Of a stretch of DNA of 64,000 nucleotides, positions 34,196-43,964 are shown in pieces; the first letter of the stretch is position 1; every line of letters starts with the position of its first letter. The DNA comes from Streptomyces sp. RPA4-2 (GTDB taxonomy: Bacteria > Actinomycetota > Actinomycetes > Streptomycetales > Streptomycetaceae). The notes under the pieces are model-generated. The model worked only from the letters and a program-made list of their open reading frames with translations, searched no databases and was not told the DNA's origin. Location: assembly GCF_012273515.2 (NCBI RefSeq), contig NZ_CP050975.2, forward strand, positions 9,176,001 to 9,240,000. Direction: 5' to 3'. Made by a program: the position numbers and the translations under genes.

Positions 34196-35095
34196 TTACG
34201 GGGCAACGCTCAGCGCGGTTCGTGCCAGTCCGCGCAGCCAGGCGTGGGCGTGGTCGGTGTCGTAGCGCTGATGCCACGACAGGTACACCGGTGCCGAGGG
34301 CAGTTCGATCGGGAGGGGGAGCAGGACCAGGCCGAGGTCGGCGACCGCGGACCGCGTGGTGGCTTCGGGGACGCTGATCACGAGATCGGAACCGCGCGCG
34401 AACTCCAGCGCGGCCGCTTCCGTTGGCACGGTCGCCACCACGCGGCGGGTGAGGCCGAGCTGCGCGAGGGCGTCGTCGAGGGCATTGCTGAGGTTTCCAC
34501 GTCGCGAGACGGTGACGTGCTCAGCGTCGGCGTACCGCTGTGCGGTGACGGTCCTGACGCGCGCGAGGGGGTGCCCCTGCCTCACGACGATGACGAGGCG
34601 GGTCTCACCCACGTTCTCGGCACGGATGTCAGGTGCGCTCGGGCGGTTGGCGTTCGCCTCCAGGTCGACCTCGCCGCGCCGCAACTCGGGGGTGTCGATG
34701 CTCGATTCCGCGACGAAGCGCAGGCGCACGCCCGGCGCCTGTCCGCGTACGGCCGCGAGCAGTGCGGGGCCGCTCAGGGCGACCAGGGAATCGTGCCAGC
34801 GGAGTGTGAAAGTGCGCTCCAGCGTTGCCAGATCGAGTTCACGGCTCGGCGCCAGCACCCCCTGGACCTGGTGCAGCAGCTCGTGCACCTGCTCCCGGAC
34901 GGCGATCGCATACGGCGTCGGGGTCATCGTGCGGCCGGTGCGCACCAGGATCTGATCCCCGGTCGTGCGCCGGATTCGGCCCAGACTCCGGCTCATCGCG
35001 GGTGCGGTGACGTGCAGGCGTGCGGCCGCGCCGGCCACACTTCCGTCCTCCAGCAGCGCGTCGAGCGCGGCGAGCAGGTTCAAATCCAATTGCAT
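34196..35095 (-). CDS. LysR-family transcriptional regulator
   Basis: It is 299 aa from ATG 35095 (MQLDLNLLAALDALLEDGSV). The N-terminal HTH is SVAGAAARLHVTAPAMSRSL and the rest is an effector-binding domain (LVIVVRQGHPLARVRTV). It is divergent from an IMPase-like gene and is likely its activator or repressor. The intergenic region is AT-richer than its surroundings. Confidence 0.9.
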   Translation of the reverse strand: MQLDLNLLAALDALLEDGSVAGAAARLHVTAPAMSRSLGRIRRTTGDQILVRTGRTMTPTPYAIAVREQVHELLHQVQGVLAPSRELDLATLERTFTLRWHDSLVALSGPALLAAVRGQAPGVRLRFVAESSIDTPELRRGEVDLEANANRPSAPDIRAENVGETRLVIVVRQGHPLARVRTVTAQRYADAEHVTVSRRGNLSNALDDALAQLGLTRRVVATVPTEAAALEFARGSDLVISVPEATTRSAVADLGLVLLPLPIELPSAPVYLSWHQRYDTDHAHAWLRGLARTALSVAP

Positions 35096-35232
35096 GTGAG
35101 TAATCCTAGCCGTGCTTGACATGCATTTGAAGTTAATTGAGGGCCTGTATACCTTCGAGACGAGAGCGCAAGACGGAACGCACAGCTCGGCCCGACCGAC
35201 CTCATCACCCCTCCTCACACGGGAGTACCGCC
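35096..35232. promoter_or_regulatory. LysR / IMPase divergent control region
   Basis: This 137-base region is unusually AT-rich for the window. GCATGT and ACATGC (about 35092-35097 and 35120-35125) form half-sites around the LysR start. TTGAAG followed 15 bases on by TATACC is a possible promoter for the rightward gene. LysR boxes usually lie here; exact assignment is inference. Confidence 0.45.
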
Positions 35233-36051
35233 ATGCCCGAAACGCTTCAGACCACTGACGCCGCCGCCTCCGACGCCGACCTTCTCGACCAGACCGCGAT
35301 CGCCGTGCGCGCGGCCGGTTCGGCGCTGCGCGAGCGCTTCGGCGAGGTGGTCCGCTACGAGACCCGCGAAGAGCTGATGCGCGCGCTCGCCGCCAACGAC
35401 GACACGGCCCTCGACATCCTGCGCCCCCGCCTCACGCGCCTGCGCCCGGACGCCGGCTGGGTGGAGGAGGAGCTGGACGGCGGGGCGCTGCCGTCCGGCG
35501 AATGGTGGGTCGTGGATCCGGTCGAAGGCAATGTCAACCACCTGCACGCCCTGCCGGATTGGGCGGTGACCGCCACCCTCGTGCGCGAGAACCAGCCGGT
35601 GCTCACCGTGGTCCACCTGCCGTTGACCGGCGAGACCTACACCGCGCTCACCGGCGCGGGCGCCCATCTCGACGGCCGGCCGTTGCACGTCGCCCAGACC
35701 GCGGACCTCGGCCTGAGCATCGTGGCCACCAGCCAGGCCCGGCCGGACGAGGACGAGAAGGTCGTGCGGCGCGTCGGCTCCTCGATCACCGCGATGCTCT
35801 TCGACGCGCTCGTCGTCCGCACCGCCGTGCCCGCGACCCTGCACCTGCTGAACGTCGCCGCCGGGCGGATCGAGGTCTTCTGGCAGTTCGCCGGTGCCCG
35901 CGCGGACCTGCTGCCCGGGGCCCTGCTCGTCACCGAGGCGGGCGGACAGATCACCGACGCCGAGGGCCGCCCCTGGACCCCGCAGAGCGAGGGCTTCCTG
36001 GCCGCCGCGCCCGGCGTCCACGCCGAGGCCGTTGCCACGCTCTCACGCTGA
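35233..36051 (+). CDS. Inositol monophosphatase-family protein
   Basis: It is 272 aa from ATG 35233 with GGGAG upstream. The family motif WVVDPVEGNVNHLHALPDWA stands where WxxDPxDGTxN is usual: Asp is kept but DG is EG and T is N/V. The upstream metal-binding Glu pair is in WVEEELDG, and the C-terminal motif is FAGARADLLPGALLVTEAGG. With the second Asp changed to Glu, the substrate or metal use may differ from classic inositol phosphatases. It is followed by an F420-reductase-like gene. Confidence 0.85.
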   Translation: MPETLQTTDAAASDADLLDQTAIAVRAAGSALRERFGEVVRYETREELMRALAANDDTALDILRPRLTRLRPDAGWVEEELDGGALPSGEWWVVDPVEGNVNHLHALPDWAVTATLVRENQPVLTVVHLPLTGETYTALTGAGAHLDGRPLHVAQTADLGLSIVATSQARPDEDEKVVRRVGSSITAMLFDALVVRTAVPATLHLLNVAAGRIEVFWQFAGARADLLPGALLVTEAGGQITDAEGRPWTPQSEGFLAAAPGVHAEAVATLSR

Positions 36052-36092
36052 CCGCGCACCACAACCCGCACGCATGGAAGGACCAGATCATC

Positions 36093-36689
36093 ATGACCAC
36101 GATCGCAGTTCTCGGAAACGGCCGGGTCGGCGGCAACCTGGCCACAGCCCTCACTCGGGCAGGGCATGAAGTGACCGTGGCGGACCGCGCGCCGGGCGCC
36201 GCCGCCGACGCCGCCCGGACAGCCCAGATCGTCATCAACGCCACCCCCGGCGCCGGCTCGCTGGACCGGCTCGTCGTCCTGCGCGAGGAACTGCGCGGCA
36301 AGATTCTCGTCGACGTCTCCAACGCCACCGTCGACGGACCGGGCGGACTGCCCGCCGACCTGATCTACCCCGGCTCAAGCCTCGCCGAGCTTCTCCAGGA
36401 AGCGCTCCCCGAAACACGCGTCGTCAAGACACTCAACACCATGCTCTTCCCGGTGATGACGGCGCCGGCCATACTCACCCAGGCGCCCGACGCCTTCCTC
36501 TCCGGCGACGACCCGCAGGCCAAGCAGACCGTCCGCGAACTGCTCACCAACCTCGGCTGGCGGAAGGAGTGGATCACTGATCTCGGCGGGATCCAGACCG
36601 CCCGCGCGACGGAAGCCGCGATCCTGTTCGTACCGCACGTGATCCGGTCCAGCGGGTTCGCGCCCTTCGCGATCTCGATCGCCCGCTGA
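36093..36689 (+). CDS. NADP(H):F420 reductase-like NAD(P)-binding protein
   Basis: It is 198 aa from ATG 36093. The N-terminal dinucleotide motif VLGNGRVGGNLATALTRAGH is followed by INATPGAGSLDRL, LVDVSNATVDG, VVKTLNTMLFPVMTAP and FLSGDDPQAKQTVRELLTNL. This is the plan of the F420 oxidoreductase (FNO-like) family. It reads in the same direction as the IMPase gene 42 bases upstream and is probably in its LysR regulon. Confidence 0.85.
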   Translation: MTTIAVLGNGRVGGNLATALTRAGHEVTVADRAPGAAADAARTAQIVINATPGAGSLDRLVVLREELRGKILVDVSNATVDGPGGLPADLIYPGSSLAELLQEALPETRVVKTLNTMLFPVMTAPAILTQAPDAFLSGDDPQAKQTVRELLTNLGWRKEWITDLGGIQTARATEAAILFVPHVIRSSGFAPFAISIAR

Positions 36690-36795
36690 TCCGCATACAG
36701 TGCGGAGAACAACGTGGGATTTGAGGCGGTTTCCCGTCGCTGGGTTCGCTCCGCGGAACGTGGAGGTTTGCCATCACGGCCCCGAAGCCGTCGCG

Positions 36796-36960
36796 TCAGC
36801 CGATGTCGGCACAAGTGTCGGCCGCTGCCCGGACCATGGTGAGAATCCGTTCCCAGGTGCCGTCCACGGCCCACCTGATCAGCCGTGATCGAGCGGTCTT
36901 GAACGAGCCGAGCTCGACCGGCAGGTCGCGCCAGGGCGAGCAGGCGCGGTATGTCCGTGC
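36796..36960 (-). pseudogene. IS5-type transposase N-terminal fragment
   Basis: Leftward translation RTYRACSPWRDLPVELGSFK, then RSRLIRWAVDGTWERILTMV fits the N-terminal domain of IS5/IS1182-like transposases (WRDLP...R..RW...GTWE.IL). It is only about 55 codons and ends in a stop at 36796. Confidence 0.65.
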
Positions 36961-37136
36961 GATGGCCCGCGAGCAGCTGCCGCAGACGTCCCCGACGCCC
37001 CAGGCCGCACCGGTCTCCCCGGCCGGGTCGTCGCGGCCGAACGCGTGATCGAGCTGCCGCAGGGCGCGTGCGGACAGCCGGTCGTCGGCGCGCAGGAGCG
37101 GGCGACGTCAGCGCGAGATCCGGGAAGAGAGTGGAA

Positions 37137-37168
37137 CGCTGCGGGAAGGCAGGGGTCTTCCCGCAGCG
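37137..37168 (-). terminator. Terminator of the MFS operon
   Basis: CGCTGCGGGAAG (37137-37148) pairs with CTTCCCGCAGCG (37157-37168), 8-nt loop, 22 bases past the stop of the leftward transporter gene. Confidence 0.8.
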
Positions 37169-37189
37169 CTCAGGCTCCGTCCGGTCTAC

Positions 37190-38860
37190 TTACTTCGCCT
37201 CGGTCTCGGCCGGGTCCTTGGTGAAGGCCGCGGCCGTGGTGCGCAGCGGCACCTCCTTGATGAAGAAGGCCAGTATGAAGGCGCCTACCAGCACCACGGC
37301 GCCGACCAGGAACGCCACGGTGACCGCGTTCGTGAAGCCGACCTTGAAGGGGTGGGCGAGGACCGGGTCGAGGTGGCTCAGGAAGGACGTGTCGTTGAGG
37401 GTGCCCGCCGAGCCGGAGGACGCGGAAGTGAGCGTCTTGAGCTGGTCGGGGTGGGCCTGGGCCGCGGCCTGGAAGGCGGCTGTGCCGCGTGCGTCGGCGA
37501 AGGCGTCGCTGATCTTGCCGCCCACCACGGAGTAGACGATCGACAGGAACACGGCGACACCCGCCGTACCGCCCATCTGCCGGAAGAACGTGGTGGACGA
37601 GGTGGCGACGCCGATGTCGCGCGGCGGCACGGCGTTCTGCATGGCCAGCACGATGGTCTGCATGTTCAGACCCAGGCCGGCGCCGACCACGAACATCGAG
37701 ATGTCGGCGTAGAAGAGACCGCTGTCGGCCGACAGCCGCCACAGCATGAGCATGCCGATGACAAGCAGTCCGCCACCGATGATCGGGAAGATCTTGTACC
37801 GGCCGGTGCGCGAGGTGATCTGGCCCGCGACGACGGAGAGCGCCATGATGCCCAGCACCAGCGGGAGGGTCAGCAGACCCGCCTTGGTCGGGGAGTTGCC
37901 CTTGACGAGCTGGAGGTAGAGCGGCAGCAGGGTGATTCCGCCGAACATGCCGATACCGATGATCATCGACTGGGCGGCCCCGACGGCGAACACGCCGTTA
38001 CGGAAGAGCCGCATCGGCAGCAGCGCGTCCTCTCCGGCCCGGTGCTCGGCGAACAGGAAGCTGACGATGCCGAGGACGCCGATGACGTAGCAGGCGAGCG
38101 AGGAGGTGGAACCCCAGCCCCACGTCCTGCCCTGTTCCGCGACGATCAGCAGGGGCACCAGTGCGACCATGAGCGAGATGGCGCCCGCGAAGTCGATGCG
38201 GTGCTCGCGCCGGTTGTGCTCGAGGTGGAGGACCTTGGCCACCACGATCAGCGCGACGATGCCGATCGGGACGTTGATGAGGAAGATCCAGCGCCAGCCG
38301 TCGATGCCGAGCAGGGTGTTCTGGCCGGCCAGCGCGCCGCCGACAACCGGGCCGAGCACGCTTGACGTGCCGAAGACGGCCATGAAGTAACCCTGGTACT
38401 TCGCCCGTTCACGCGGCGCGATGATGTCGCCGATGATCGCGAAGGCGAGGGAGAACAGACCGCCGGCGCCTATGCCCTGGAAGGCGCGGAACGCGGCCAG
38501 CATGTACATCGAGGTGGAGAGTGTGCAGAGCGCCGAGCCGGTGATGAACACCGCGATGGCGAAGAGGAAGAAGGGCTTACGCCCGTACTGGTCGGACAGC
38601 TTGCCGTACATCGGCGTGGCGATCGTCGAGGTGATGAGGAACGCGGTGGTCACCCATGCTTGCGCGGTCAGCCCGTTGAGGCTTTCACCGATCCTGTAGA
38701 TCGCGGTCGAGACGACGGTCTGGTCCAGGGCCGCCAGGAACATCCCGAGCAGCAGGCCGGACAGGATCACCATGATCTGCCGGTGGGTGTAGCCGGTTCT
38801 CGGCGCTTCCCCTGTACCGGCCGAGCCGGTATCGGCGGACGCGGCGCTGGTGGAACTCAT
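37190..38860 (-). CDS. DHA2-family MFS drug efflux transporter
   Basis: It is 556 aa with 14 predicted membrane spans, typical of the DHA2 (EmrB/QacA) group. Motif A is KLSDQYGRKPFFLFAIAVFI, motif C is AVFGTSSVLGPVVGG, and motif D1 is LDQTVVSTA. It pumps lipophilic drugs or dyes out in exchange for protons. It overlaps a MarR gene by ATGA, and that regulator should control it. Confidence 0.93.
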   Translation of the reverse strand: MSSTSAASADTGSAGTGEAPRTGYTHRQIMVILSGLLLGMFLAALDQTVVSTAIYRIGESLNGLTAQAWVTTAFLITSTIATPMYGKLSDQYGRKPFFLFAIAVFITGSALCTLSTSMYMLAAFRAFQGIGAGGLFSLAFAIIGDIIAPRERAKYQGYFMAVFGTSSVLGPVVGGALAGQNTLLGIDGWRWIFLINVPIGIVALIVVAKVLHLEHNRREHRIDFAGAISLMVALVPLLIVAEQGRTWGWGSTSSLACYVIGVLGIVSFLFAEHRAGEDALLPMRLFRNGVFAVGAAQSMIIGIGMFGGITLLPLYLQLVKGNSPTKAGLLTLPLVLGIMALSVVAGQITSRTGRYKIFPIIGGGLLVIGMLMLWRLSADSGLFYADISMFVVGAGLGLNMQTIVLAMQNAVPPRDIGVATSSTTFFRQMGGTAGVAVFLSIVYSVVGGKISDAFADARGTAAFQAAAQAHPDQLKTLTSASSGSAGTLNDTSFLSHLDPVLAHPFKVGFTNAVTVAFLVGAVVLVGAFILAFFIKEVPLRTTAAAFTKDPAETEAK

Positions 38861-39429
38861 GCGGTGGTCTCCTTTTGGCTCACCGGGGGACGGAAGCCCT
38901 TCCAGTCCTTGGCTGCGAGCGCGGTTTTGTACGTTTCAAAGTCGTCGATAAAGCGCACCAGCAGTGCGGCCAACCTCTCGCGGTCCTGGTTGTCCCATCC
39001 GTGGAGCATTTCCTCGAAATGCGTGTCGCGTGACCGTGTCCGGTCGGCGACGGAGCGCCGGGCCCTGTCGGTGGCCACCAGCTGGCAGGCGCGCCCGTCA
39101 GCTGGGTCGGAGCGTCTTTCGAGGAAGCCGTCACGTACGAGTTGTGCCGCATGACGGCTCACCGTGGAGGGATCGGACTCGACCAGCTCCGCCAGCTTCT
39201 TGACGCGCATGGGCCCGTTTTTCACCAGTACGCTCATCAGGATCTGGACCGACCAGTCGACGTCGTCACGAGCGCGGTCCAGCAACTGAGCGCGCGTGCG
39301 GATGAACATCCGCATAAGGCGGTCGACGCCCTCGGCGAGTTGCCGGATGGGCTCATGGCCCTCGGACTCCCCGGGTGACGTGCCGTGATCCCCGTCCGGG
39401 GGCAGATTGCCCATGCCCGTACCTCTCAT
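38857..39429 (-). CDS. MarR-family regulator of the MFS transporter
   Basis: It is 190 aa. I place the start at ATG 39429, behind GGTGAGG; an in-frame ATG at 39450 lies inside a palindrome and has no ribosome site. The winged helix is MRVKKLAELVESDPSTVSRH, then AQLVRDGFLERRSDPADGRA. It is first in the operon and is probably a repressor that also senses the exported drug. Confidence 0.88.
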   Translation of the reverse strand: MRGTGMGNLPPDGDHGTSPGESEGHEPIRQLAEGVDRLMRMFIRTRAQLLDRARDDVDWSVQILMSVLVKNGPMRVKKLAELVESDPSTVSRHAAQLVRDGFLERRSDPADGRACQLVATDRARRSVADRTRSRDTHFEEMLHGWDNQDRERLAALLVRFIDDFETYKTALAAKDWKGFRPPVSQKETTA

Positions 39430-39442
39430 GGCCTCACCAAGC

Positions 39443-39480
39443 AGTTGCATGTGTCGCGCAACTATATATCGTCGGCAGGG
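39443..39480 (-). promoter_or_regulatory. Candidate MarR operator and promoter
   Basis: AGTTGC (39443-39448) and GCAACT (39458-39463) are inverted repeats with a 9-base centre. Read leftward, TATATAGTT just upstream looks like a -10 element. This suits autorepression of the MarR/MFS operon. Confidence 0.5.
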
Positions 39481-40286
39481 CGCCGAAGCCGGGGTGGGCG
39501 AGATGCGCCGGCCGGAGAAGGCTGGGGCGTGTGGACGCAGGGTGGAACCTTGATCGATCCGGCGAGCCCCGCCTGACATCGACCGCCGTCGTGGCGCCGC
39601 CCGACTCCTCCATGAAGGTGGCCGCCGGCTTCCGGCTTCGAGCCTGCCGGTGAAACGGATGGGCTGACGGCGCGGTACGAAGCTGATGCGCATGCGGCGG
39701 CATTGTGGGAACGTAGATATATCTGGCCCGCCGCGCTCCCCCCCAGCGACGGGCCAGGTGCGTGCCCGGTCTGCCGGAGAGAGTGACGGCGAGGGGGCCG
39801 CCGGGGCAGTCGGCGAGATACTCGGCGAGCGCGGCCCGTCCGGTAGGGCCGGCGCGAGGCGGTGGCGGATCTTGCGACGGCATCTGAGCGATAAATGAGC
39901 AGGAGCCGGGATGCGCGCTGTGTTCGCCAGGCGGGCGACCCGGGCGGCGACCTTTGCCGCAGCCCGCCCAGGCGTCCGACTCGAGCCACCTGATCTGGCG
40001 TCTTCGTGATCGGGACGTCGGCAGCGCCGGACCGCGTGGATCATGAACAGGCCCGTGCGTCCACGGTGGCAGGCGTTGCGGTGCTCTCGGGGGCAGCTTG
40101 TACCAGTGGTCGCGCCGAAGGGCGGGAACCTTCTCAAGGCTCACCGCCCACCGTCGCCTCGAGCGTGACTACGAGACCAGGACCTGCCGCCCCATCAGGT
40201 TGGATAAGGCCCATTCTGCAGATCGACTGTCAGCAGGTCCCGATTTGTCCCGCCATCCGGCGGAGGTCACCGCACGGTAGGTCCCG
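39481..40286. other. 800-base stretch with no supported gene
   Basis: Several long frames are open because of the high GC content, but none shows a ribosome site, usual codon bias or a family I know. A short palindrome AGATATATCT occurs near 39715. It may contain the upstream control region of the MarR gene and gene relics. Confidence 0.35.
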
Positions 40287-41201
40287 CTACCAGGACGTCA
40301 TGGGCTGCGTGATCTGCCCGGTCCGGTACCCCGAGGGGATCGTGAACACGAACTCCCTGGGGTCGGCGTGCGCGCTCTCCAGCTTGTCGGGCACGCTGTG
40401 GTAGCCGAGCGCGTAGAAGTTCCGGCTCGGGTCCCAGGTGTTGTAGCAGTAGATCGAGTTGCGCTTTATGGCCATGTGGTTCGACGGGATGTTCAGCACG
40501 TACGCGGCGCCGTTGGCCCGCTTGCTCGTCGGAATGTCGTAGGCGTAGACGTAGTTGAACCGTACGTCCGTCAACACGCCCTCATTCATGAGGAGATATG
40601 CGGCGTCAGAGATGGCCTTGTGGGTGTCGGTGACCTCGAGCCAGCCGGCGGTGAACTTGTGCGAGGCGCCCGGGTACTGCTGCGCGAGGGCCTTGATCTT
40701 CGCCTTGACCTTGTTCACGAACGCGTTGTAGTGGTCCGGGGTTCCGTACGCGGCGTCGCTCAAATTGAAGTTGATGACCTTGTCGACCCCGAGGTTCTTC
40801 GCCGAGGCCATGAACTCCGTGGTGCGGCCCGGTACGATCATGCTCGTCCCGTCCGTCGGCCACGAAAGATTGTGGTGGCCGCCCGCCGCGCACGGGTGGC
40901 TGGACGCCCCCCACGTGGTCAGCGGGCACGGGTCCCCGTTCATCAGCGTCGCCAGGTCGCCGTTCTCGCCCTTGGTCACGAGGACCAGGTAGACCGGCCG
41001 GCCGGCGGCCTTGTGCTCCAGGATGGACCCGGCGAGGCCCAGCGCGTCGTCGTCCTGGTGCGGCGAGTAGAAGATCGCCGGTGCCGCCGCCGCCGAGGCT
41101 TTCGGTGCCCAGAGCGTGCTGCTCGCCACCGCGGCCCCGGTCACTGCCCCGGCCACCAGCATCTGGCGCCTCGTCATCTGCTGTCCGTCACTCATCCCCA
41201 T
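40287..41201 (-). CDS. PIG-L family deacetylase, Tat-exported
   Basis: It is 304 aa from ATG 41201 (AGGGAA seven bases upstream). A twin-arginine signal (MTRRQMLVAGAVTGAAVASS, ending APKASA) predicts export. The zinc motif is FYSPHQDDDALGLAGSIL (His48, Asp50/51), and the later His is in VTDTHKAISDAAYLLM. PIG-L enzymes remove N-acetyl groups from GlcNAc-linked compounds. An extracellular cell-wall or glycan role is likely here. Confidence 0.9.
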   Translation of the reverse strand: MGMSDGQQMTRRQMLVAGAVTGAAVASSTLWAPKASAAAAPAIFYSPHQDDDALGLAGSILEHKAAGRPVYLVLVTKGENGDLATLMNGDPCPLTTWGASSHPCAAGGHHNLSWPTDGTSMIVPGRTTEFMASAKNLGVDKVINFNLSDAAYGTPDHYNAFVNKVKAKIKALAQQYPGASHKFTAGWLEVTDTHKAISDAAYLLMNEGVLTDVRFNYVYAYDIPTSKRANGAAYVLNIPSNHMAIKRNSIYCYNTWDPSRNFYALGYHSVPDKLESAHADPREFVFTIPSGYRTGQITQPMTSW

Positions 41202-41409
41202 GATCCGTTCCCTCGGTGTGTACGGTTCCCGGCCCATCGGCGTCACGCCCCCGGCCGCGGCGGGTCCTGCGGAAGTCCCGTGCGCACGGCCGGGACCCCG
41301 GGAACAGTCGATCACCGTGGCGCCCGGCAGCCCAGGCACTTCCACCGGCAGATCTGGCGTCCGGTCCACTTCTGCCGGTACCGGGAGTTCCGTCTGACCG
41401 GCGGCGGAC

Positions 41410-42291
41410 TCATCGGCCCTGGGTGGTCCGCATCCGGTCGAGTTCGACCAGTTCCGCGGAGGCCTCGGCCTGCCGGGGGCTGTTGAGGCCGCCGAGGGCG
41501 TCGTCGGCCGCGCGCAGAAAGTCCCGGGCCTCGTCCAGGTGGTTCAGGTGACGGAGCACGCGCCCGAGGTCGAGCCGGGCGGGTTCGCTCCAGGCGGCCA
41601 TCCGGGCCCTCTCGAAGTTCGTGACGGCCCGGCGCAGCGGTTCTTCGGCCTCGGCCCAGCGGCGCAGGGCTGCCAGGTCGCGGCCGGTCTCGGCGAGTGC
41701 GACGGCGTGATAGGCGGCCACCAGGTCGGTTGACTGCCCGGGCATCCCGGTACGGCAGATCGCCTCGCTGCGGCGGTGGACGGCCAGCGCTTCCTCGGCA
41801 CGGCCGACATCCCGCAGGTTGTTGCCGAGTGTGTTCAGGACGGTGAGTTCGGCGAGCCGTCCGTTGGCGGAGGTCTGGCCTTCGAGGCAGGCGGCGGCTT
41901 CGCGGAGCCGGCCTATGGCCTCGTCGATCCGGCCCAGGCGCTGCAGGGCCCCGGCGGCGTAGCCGAGCGCCCAGCCGGTCTGCAGGGTGTCGGCGATCTC
42001 GCGGGCGGCGGTGAGGGCGAGTTCGGCGGTCTGCAGAGCGGCGGTGTGGTCGTAGCGGCAGTTGTTGTGGGCCCACGCCAGGTAGTTGAGGTGGACTGCC
42101 TCGTCGTGCCTGCTGCCGAGGGCGCGGGACGATTCGACGGCGGACGTGAACACCTCGGCCCACAGGCCCCAGTGCTGGTTGAGGTCGGAGAACCAGTGCA
42201 TGGCTTCCGCCGCGTCGACGACTTCTTGATGGTGGCCGGTGGCATGGGCCAGCTTGAGGGCGGAAAGCCACTCGTCGCGCTCGGTCTCCAG
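41410..42291 (-). pseudogene. TPR C-terminal part of the split NB-ARC regulator
   Basis: It continues the frame of the upstream regulator directly after a TAG at 42292-42294, beginning LETERDEWLSALKLAHATGH. Its helices repeat in TPR fashion (AHNNCRYDHTAALQTAELAL, GRIDEAIGRLREAAACLEGQ, GRAEEALAVHRRSEAICRTG). An internal ATG at 42201 could restart translation, but no good ribosome site is seen. In intact relatives this part senses a ligand or a partner. Confidence 0.75.
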
Positions 42292-43728
42292 CTAGGTACG
42301 GGCCTGGTCACGGTCGGCGGGAGCGGTGGCGGGGTCCGGGTCGCCGTCGTGGGTGTCCTGGTGTCGGTCGGCGTCGAAGCGCAGTGCTGCGGCGGTGGCC
42401 CGGCGCAGCATCCACCGGGCGGTCAGGTCGCGGGCGGCGGCGCAGGTCTCGGGGCCGTCCTCGGTGACGGCCCGCTCCTCGGCGAACAGCCGGAGCAGAT
42501 CGTGGAAGCGGTAGCGTTCCTCGGAGGGATGTGGCTGAAGCAGGCCCGCGTCTGTCAGTTCCTCGGCGCACCGCGCGGCCTCCGCCGACGAGAGGCCCGC
42601 GAGCAGAGCGGCCGTTGCGGGCCCGAAATCCTTGCCCGCCGCGAGGGACGCGCGACGGAAGACCGTACGGGCGGACGGCCCGAGCCGCCGGTAGGAGAGG
42701 GCGAAGGCGGTGCGGACCTGGAGGCCGCCGGCTCGCAGGGCGTCGAGGCGGCGCTCCTCCTGGGCGAGCAGGCCGACGAGTTTGCGCAGGCGTTCGCCGG
42801 GTCTCGCGGCCAGCCGTTGCCCCACGATGCGGACGGCGAGCGGCAGGTTGCCGCACAGGTCGGCGAGGTCCCGGGCGGCCTGAGCCTCGGCACTGACGCG
42901 TTCCGGTCCGACGATCCGGGTAAGCAGTTCCACCGCCTCCTCCCGGCGCAGAACTGACAGTTCGGTGCGGTGGACGGCTTCGAGACCGGCCAGGGCGTTG
43001 CGGCTGGTGACGATCGTCAGGGAATGTCCGGTGGCGGGGAGCAACGGCCGGACCTGGGCCTCGTTTCCGGCGTTGTCCAGAAGCAGGAGCACGCGCCGCT
43101 CGGCCAGGATGGACCGCAGCAGGCCCGAGCGGTCCTCCGTTCCCGGCGGAATGCCCCGGTCGGCGACGCCCAGTGCGCGCAGGAGCCGTGCCAGCGCCTC
43201 GCACGGGTCGGCCGGCTCCATGTCCATGCCATGCAGGTCGAGAGCGAACTGCCCGTCCGGGAAGAACGGTGCGAGGCTGTGCGCGGCGTGCACCGCGAAC
43301 GCGGTCTTGCCGAGTCCGGGTTGGCCGCACACAACGACGACCGGCGGATCCGCAGCCTCGGCGGCCGCCACCAGGGACCGAAGCCCGTCGAGGGAGCGGC
43401 GGCGAGCGGTGAAGTCATGTAAGTCGCGGGGGAGTGCGAGCGGGTGGCGAGCCGGGCCGCCGCCTGTACGTTCACCGCGCGGCCGGCCGGCGGCAGCCGC
43501 GCGCTCCAGTTCACCGGCTGCCGACGGCTCCACGCGCAGGGCCTCGCACAGCGCCTGCACGGTGCCGCGCTGCGGGCCGCGGGTCCGGCCACGTTCCATG
43601 TCCGCCAATGCGCGAACGCTGATGCCCGCGAGGTGGGCGAGCTGCTCCTGGCTGAGTCCGGCCCCCCGACGCAGCGCGACCAGCAGCTGCCCGAACTCGT
43701 CCGGTCCCGAGGCGCCGTCCACGCCCAT
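42292..43728 (-). CDS. HTH/NB-ARC regulator, truncated by an in-frame TAG
   Basis: It is 478 aa from ATG 43728. An N-terminal Xre-type HTH (LLVALRRGAGLSQEQLAHLA, GISVRALADMERGRTRGPQ) is followed by an NB-ARC ATPase with Walker A VVCGQPGLGKTAFAVHAA, Walker B RVLLLLDNAGNEAQVRPLLP, GLPL-like CGNLPLAVRIVG, and a winged helix ending YRFHDLLRLFAEER. Such STAND regulators control secondary metabolism in Streptomyces. The TAG follows DQART where relatives usually have Trp, so a TGG-to-TAG change is likely. Without its TPR part it may be inactive or deregulated. Confidence 0.82.
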   Translation of the reverse strand: MGVDGASGPDEFGQLLVALRRGAGLSQEQLAHLAGISVRALADMERGRTRGPQRGTVQALCEALRVEPSAAGELERAAAAGRPRGERTGGGPARHPLALPRDLHDFTARRRSLDGLRSLVAAAEAADPPVVVVCGQPGLGKTAFAVHAAHSLAPFFPDGQFALDLHGMDMEPADPCEALARLLRALGVADRGIPPGTEDRSGLLRSILAERRVLLLLDNAGNEAQVRPLLPATGHSLTIVTSRNALAGLEAVHRTELSVLRREEAVELLTRIVGPERVSAEAQAARDLADLCGNLPLAVRIVGQRLAARPGERLRKLVGLLAQEERRLDALRAGGLQVRTAFALSYRRLGPSARTVFRRASLAAGKDFGPATAALLAGLSSAEAARCAEELTDAGLLQPHPSEERYRFHDLLRLFAEERAVTEDGPETCAAARDLTARWMLRRATAAALRFDADRHQDTHDGDPDPATAPADRDQART

Positions 43729-43964
43729 GATGGTTCCCCCCGCCTCACGCCGACCGGCCGTCGGCGCGATCTTCCCTGGATCAGAAGTATGGACCCCTGG
43801 CCGTCCAACTCGCCGCGGCCAAGCCGGGGGGCGGTGAGGTGGGGACCGGAAGGGGTGTGGGTGGTTCGTTGATGTATCCGTACAGGTCGACGAGCGCGGT
43901 GCGTGGGCACGTGCTCGCGACGCTCGGTGTGCTGAAGGTGGCGAGAGCCGGTCAGATCCGCCGG

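Noticed and set aside
38857..40137. A 426-aa protein formed by extending the MarR frame upstream
   Set aside because: The extra 235 residues are low-complexity, have no family match and cross the promoter and operator.
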